A stretch of DNA of 64,000 bases. It comes from Melioribacteraceae bacterium. GTDB taxonomy: Bacteria; Bacteroidota; Ignavibacteria; Ignavibacteriales; Melioribacteraceae. Positions 62,264 to 64,000 of this stretch are shown here, one piece after another. Location of the stretch: the NCBI GenBank assembly GCA_035362835.1, contig DAOSDY010000004.1, positions 62,001-126,000 of the forward strand, given 5' to 3'. Each line of letters begins with the position of its first letter. Positions within the stretch are counted from its first letter, which is position 1. Below the pieces are notes generated by a model. The model had not been told where the DNA came from and made no database searches. It saw nothing but the letters and a program-made list of their open reading frames with translations. The translations under genes and the position numbers were made by a program.

Positions 62264-63599
62264 ACTGATTATTCCCGGACTTATTGTTTCCGTTAACAGT
62301 CGCGATGACCTTCTTTCCGGCTATGCCGTCGAAATATCCGACGGGGTAATAAATAAGATTGCACCGGTTAGTGAGTTTGATATAAACACGTTTGATGGGG
62401 AAGTATTTCGTTTCGATAATTTAACTTTGATCCCCGGTTTTGTTCAGACTCATATACATCTCTGTCAGACATTATTCAGGGGACTAGCAGATGATCTTGA
62501 ATTACTCGACTGGCTTCAGAAAAAGATTTTCCCTTACGAAAATTCTCACGATAAAAATTCGCTTAGGGCTTCGGTTAAACTCGGACTTAACGAATTGATC
62601 TCTGGCGGAACAACAACTATTGTAGACATGGGTACTTTAAGGCATCAGGAAACAATTTTTGAAGAACTGATAAAATCCGGTATCCGTGCTTTTGCGGGTA
62701 AGTGTATGATCGATATAAATCAACTCTATCCGGAATTTTATGAATCGACCCGTGAGGGAATCGATTCTTCTTTTCAGCTGGCAAAAGAATTTCACAATTC
62801 CTCGGATGGAAAGATTAAATATGCATTTGCGCCCCGGTTCGTTTTGTCATCTACGGAAAAGCAATTGCTCGAGACCAGGGAGATGATGAAGGATTTTGAA
62901 GGTTCATTTTTTCATACTCACGCTTCGGAAAATAAAAAAGAGCTAGAGATTGTAAAAAGAATGCACGGCAGGGCAAACGTCGATTATTTCGAATCGATCG
63001 GAATACTCGATGAACGGACCGTGCTGGCTCACTGTATCCAGCTTGAAAATAATGAGTTTAACTCGTTGAAAAGGAATAGCGTTAGAGTTGCACATTGTCC
63101 TTCTTCAAATCTCAAACTGGGCTCCGGAATTGCGGATATTCCGCGAATGCTTAAAGAAGGCATATCCGTTTCACTTGGCGCTGACGGTGCCCCCTGTAAT
63201 AATTCCCTCAGCATCTTTAAGGAGATGCATCTTTCGGCAATGATTCAGAAGCCGGTTCATGGACCGACTTCTATGGATGCAAAAACGGTCTTTAAACTCG
63301 CAACTATAGACGGGGCCAGGGCGCTTCATCTTGAAAATGAAATCGGAAGTATTGAAGTAGGTAAAAAAGCCGACCTCGCACTGCTCGATCTCGATAGACC
63401 GGACCAGCCATTGAATCAGGACCTCGATTCGGTCTATTCCAGGATTGTCTATTCATCTAATGCTGATTGTGTAAAAATGGTATTTATCGACGGACAAATA
63501 GCTGCACAGGATGGTTTATGTCTGGATTATGAAAAAGAAAAATTAATTAGAGATGGTAAACAGGAGCTGCAAAAACTTATTGAAAGAGTATTATCATAA
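62241..63599 (+). CDS. Amidohydrolase, 5-methylthioadenosine/S-adenosylhomocysteine deaminase type
   Basis: About 452 residues from the ATG at 62241, which follows a GGACGAGA site; an earlier ATG ten codons upstream lies deep inside the previous gene and is less likely. Metal-site motifs QTHIHLCQTLFRG, FHTHASEN, LAHCIQLENNE and LGADGAPCNNSLS are present, and the sequence resembles MtaD/ATZ-TRZ deaminases. It overlaps the AhpD-like gene by 23 bases. Substrate is inferred only from the family. Confidence 0.88.
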   Translation: MKKRKTSKLIIPGLIVSVNSRDDLLSGYAVEISDGVINKIAPVSEFDINTFDGEVFRFDNLTLIPGFVQTHIHLCQTLFRGLADDLELLDWLQKKIFPYENSHDKNSLRASVKLGLNELISGGTTTIVDMGTLRHQETIFEELIKSGIRAFAGKCMIDINQLYPEFYESTREGIDSSFQLAKEFHNSSDGKIKYAFAPRFVLSSTEKQLLETREMMKDFEGSFFHTHASENKKELEIVKRMHGRANVDYFESIGILDERTVLAHCIQLENNEFNSLKRNSVRVAHCPSSNLKLGSGIADIPRMLKEGISVSLGADGAPCNNSLSIFKEMHLSAMIQKPVHGPTSMDAKTVFKLATIDGARALHLENEIGSIEVGKKADLALLDLDRPDQPLNQDLDSVYSRIVYSSNADCVKMVFIDGQIAAQDGLCLDYEKEKLIRDGKQELQKLIERVLS

Positions 63600-63616
63600 C
63601 AAATCGCGGTGCTTAA

Positions 63617-64000
63617 TTGAAAATTATTTTTGCAAGTCAGAATCAGGGTAAAGTAAAAGAAGTAAAATCAATCTTTAATAATTCCCGGTTTGAAATAATC
63701 TCTCTTTACGATCTAGGAAATAATATTGATGTAGAGGAAACTGGTGAAACTTTCGCTGAAAATGCCTGGCTGAAAGCTGAAGCAGTCTATAAAATTTATA
63801 ATGAACCGACTTTCGCAGACGATTCTGGATTGATGGTAGAACAGCTGGATGGAAGACCGGGTGTTATTTCAGCCCGATATGCGGGGGAAAACTGCACCTT
63901 TGCCGATAATAATTTGAAAGTGATAAAAGAATTAAGCTCCTTCCCGGAACCGCATAAAGCTAAATTCATTAGTCACGCTGTTTTTTATGACGGCTTAAAT
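63617..64000 (+). CDS. rdgB: RdgB/HAM1-family non-canonical purine NTP pyrophosphatase (3' end off window)
   Basis: The first 128 residues are visible. ASQNQGKVKEVKSIF is the nucleotide-binding start of the family, and ADDSGLMVEQLDGRPGVISARYAG holds the catalytic aspartates. It hydrolyses ITP, dITP and XTP to monophosphates, keeping them out of nucleic acids. Start is TTG; the conserved sequence begins at once, so this start is well supported. It lies 17 bases after the amidohydrolase. Confidence 0.92.
   Translation, partial: MKIIFASQNQGKVKEVKSIFNNSRFEIISLYDLGNNIDVEETGETFAENAWLKAEAVYKIYNEPTFADDSGLMVEQLDGRPGVISARYAGENCTFADNNLKVIKELSSFPEPHKAKFISHAVFYDGLN

Overview
The window is a piece of a chromosome from the Bacteroidota/Chlorobiota/Ignavibacteriota side of the FCB group, most likely Ignavibacteria-like. 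Four things suggest this. Promoters have the form TTG or TTTG, about 20 bases, then TAnnTTTG, which the short Bacteroidota-type primary sigma factor uses. That sigma factor is itself encoded here, at 51.07-51.92 kb. The tRNA cluster order is Tyr-Gly-Thr-(rpmG)-Trp-secE-nusG. Base composition is AT-leaning, with frequent TTG and GTG starts. Placement below this level is inference.

Region 1 (0-11.7 kb) is housekeeping. It holds an AddA/RecB-like helicase-nuclease cut by the left edge, an N-acetylmuramoyl-L-alanine amidase, a convergent POT-like transporter, a short IMPDH/GMP-reductase family enzyme, an M16 zinc peptidase, and an isolated fragment of complex I (nuoG, nuoH, nuoI).

Region 2 (11.7-13.0 kb) is a visibly AT-rich pocket after nuoI. 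Strong hairpins flank it. It encodes an unrecognised exported protein with a cysteine-packed tail and a tiny membrane protein. A YifB/ComM ATPase follows.

Region 3 (14.6-45.9 kb) is one nearly uninterrupted translation and transcription super-cluster: tRNA-Tyr, -Gly and -Thr, rpmG, tRNA-Trp, secE-nusG-rplKAJL-rpoBC, rpsL-rpsG-fusA-tuf, the S10 operon, the spc operon with a tRNA-Gln gene inserted between rplR and rpsE, then map-infA-rpmJ and the alpha operon. Promoter-like sequences are visible before tRNA-Tyr and rpsL. Hairpins lie in the rplA-rplJ, rplL-rpoB, rpoB-rpoC and tuf-rpsJ gaps, and a classical terminator follows rplQ.

Region 4 (46.0-52.6 kb) holds engB with a promoter touching its start codon, a GAF-GAF protein with a degenerate GGDEF domain, and phosphopentomutase. 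An unknown 96-residue protein, a PIN-domain protein and two EutN/CcmL microcompartment vertex proteins follow (the first apparently starting at CTG), then the primary sigma factor and an NlpC/P60 lipoprotein. Junctions from deoB to the second EutN gene overlap or nearly touch, suggesting one transcript.

Region 5 (52.7-64 kb) holds fumarase C, a small sulfur-type operon (TauE/SafE exporter, membrane protein, D-cysteine desulfhydrase family enzyme), a secreted PA-M28-PDZ peptidase and a YigZ protein on the minus strand. It ends with uvrA, an AhpD-like protein and an amidohydrolase in overlapping order, then rdgB cut by the right edge.

I saw no CRISPR array, insertion sequence or prophage. The best candidates for something undescribed are the cysteine-rich exported protein pocket, the deoB/unknown/PIN/EutN cluster, the tRNA-Gln inside the spc operon, and the degenerate GGDEF protein.
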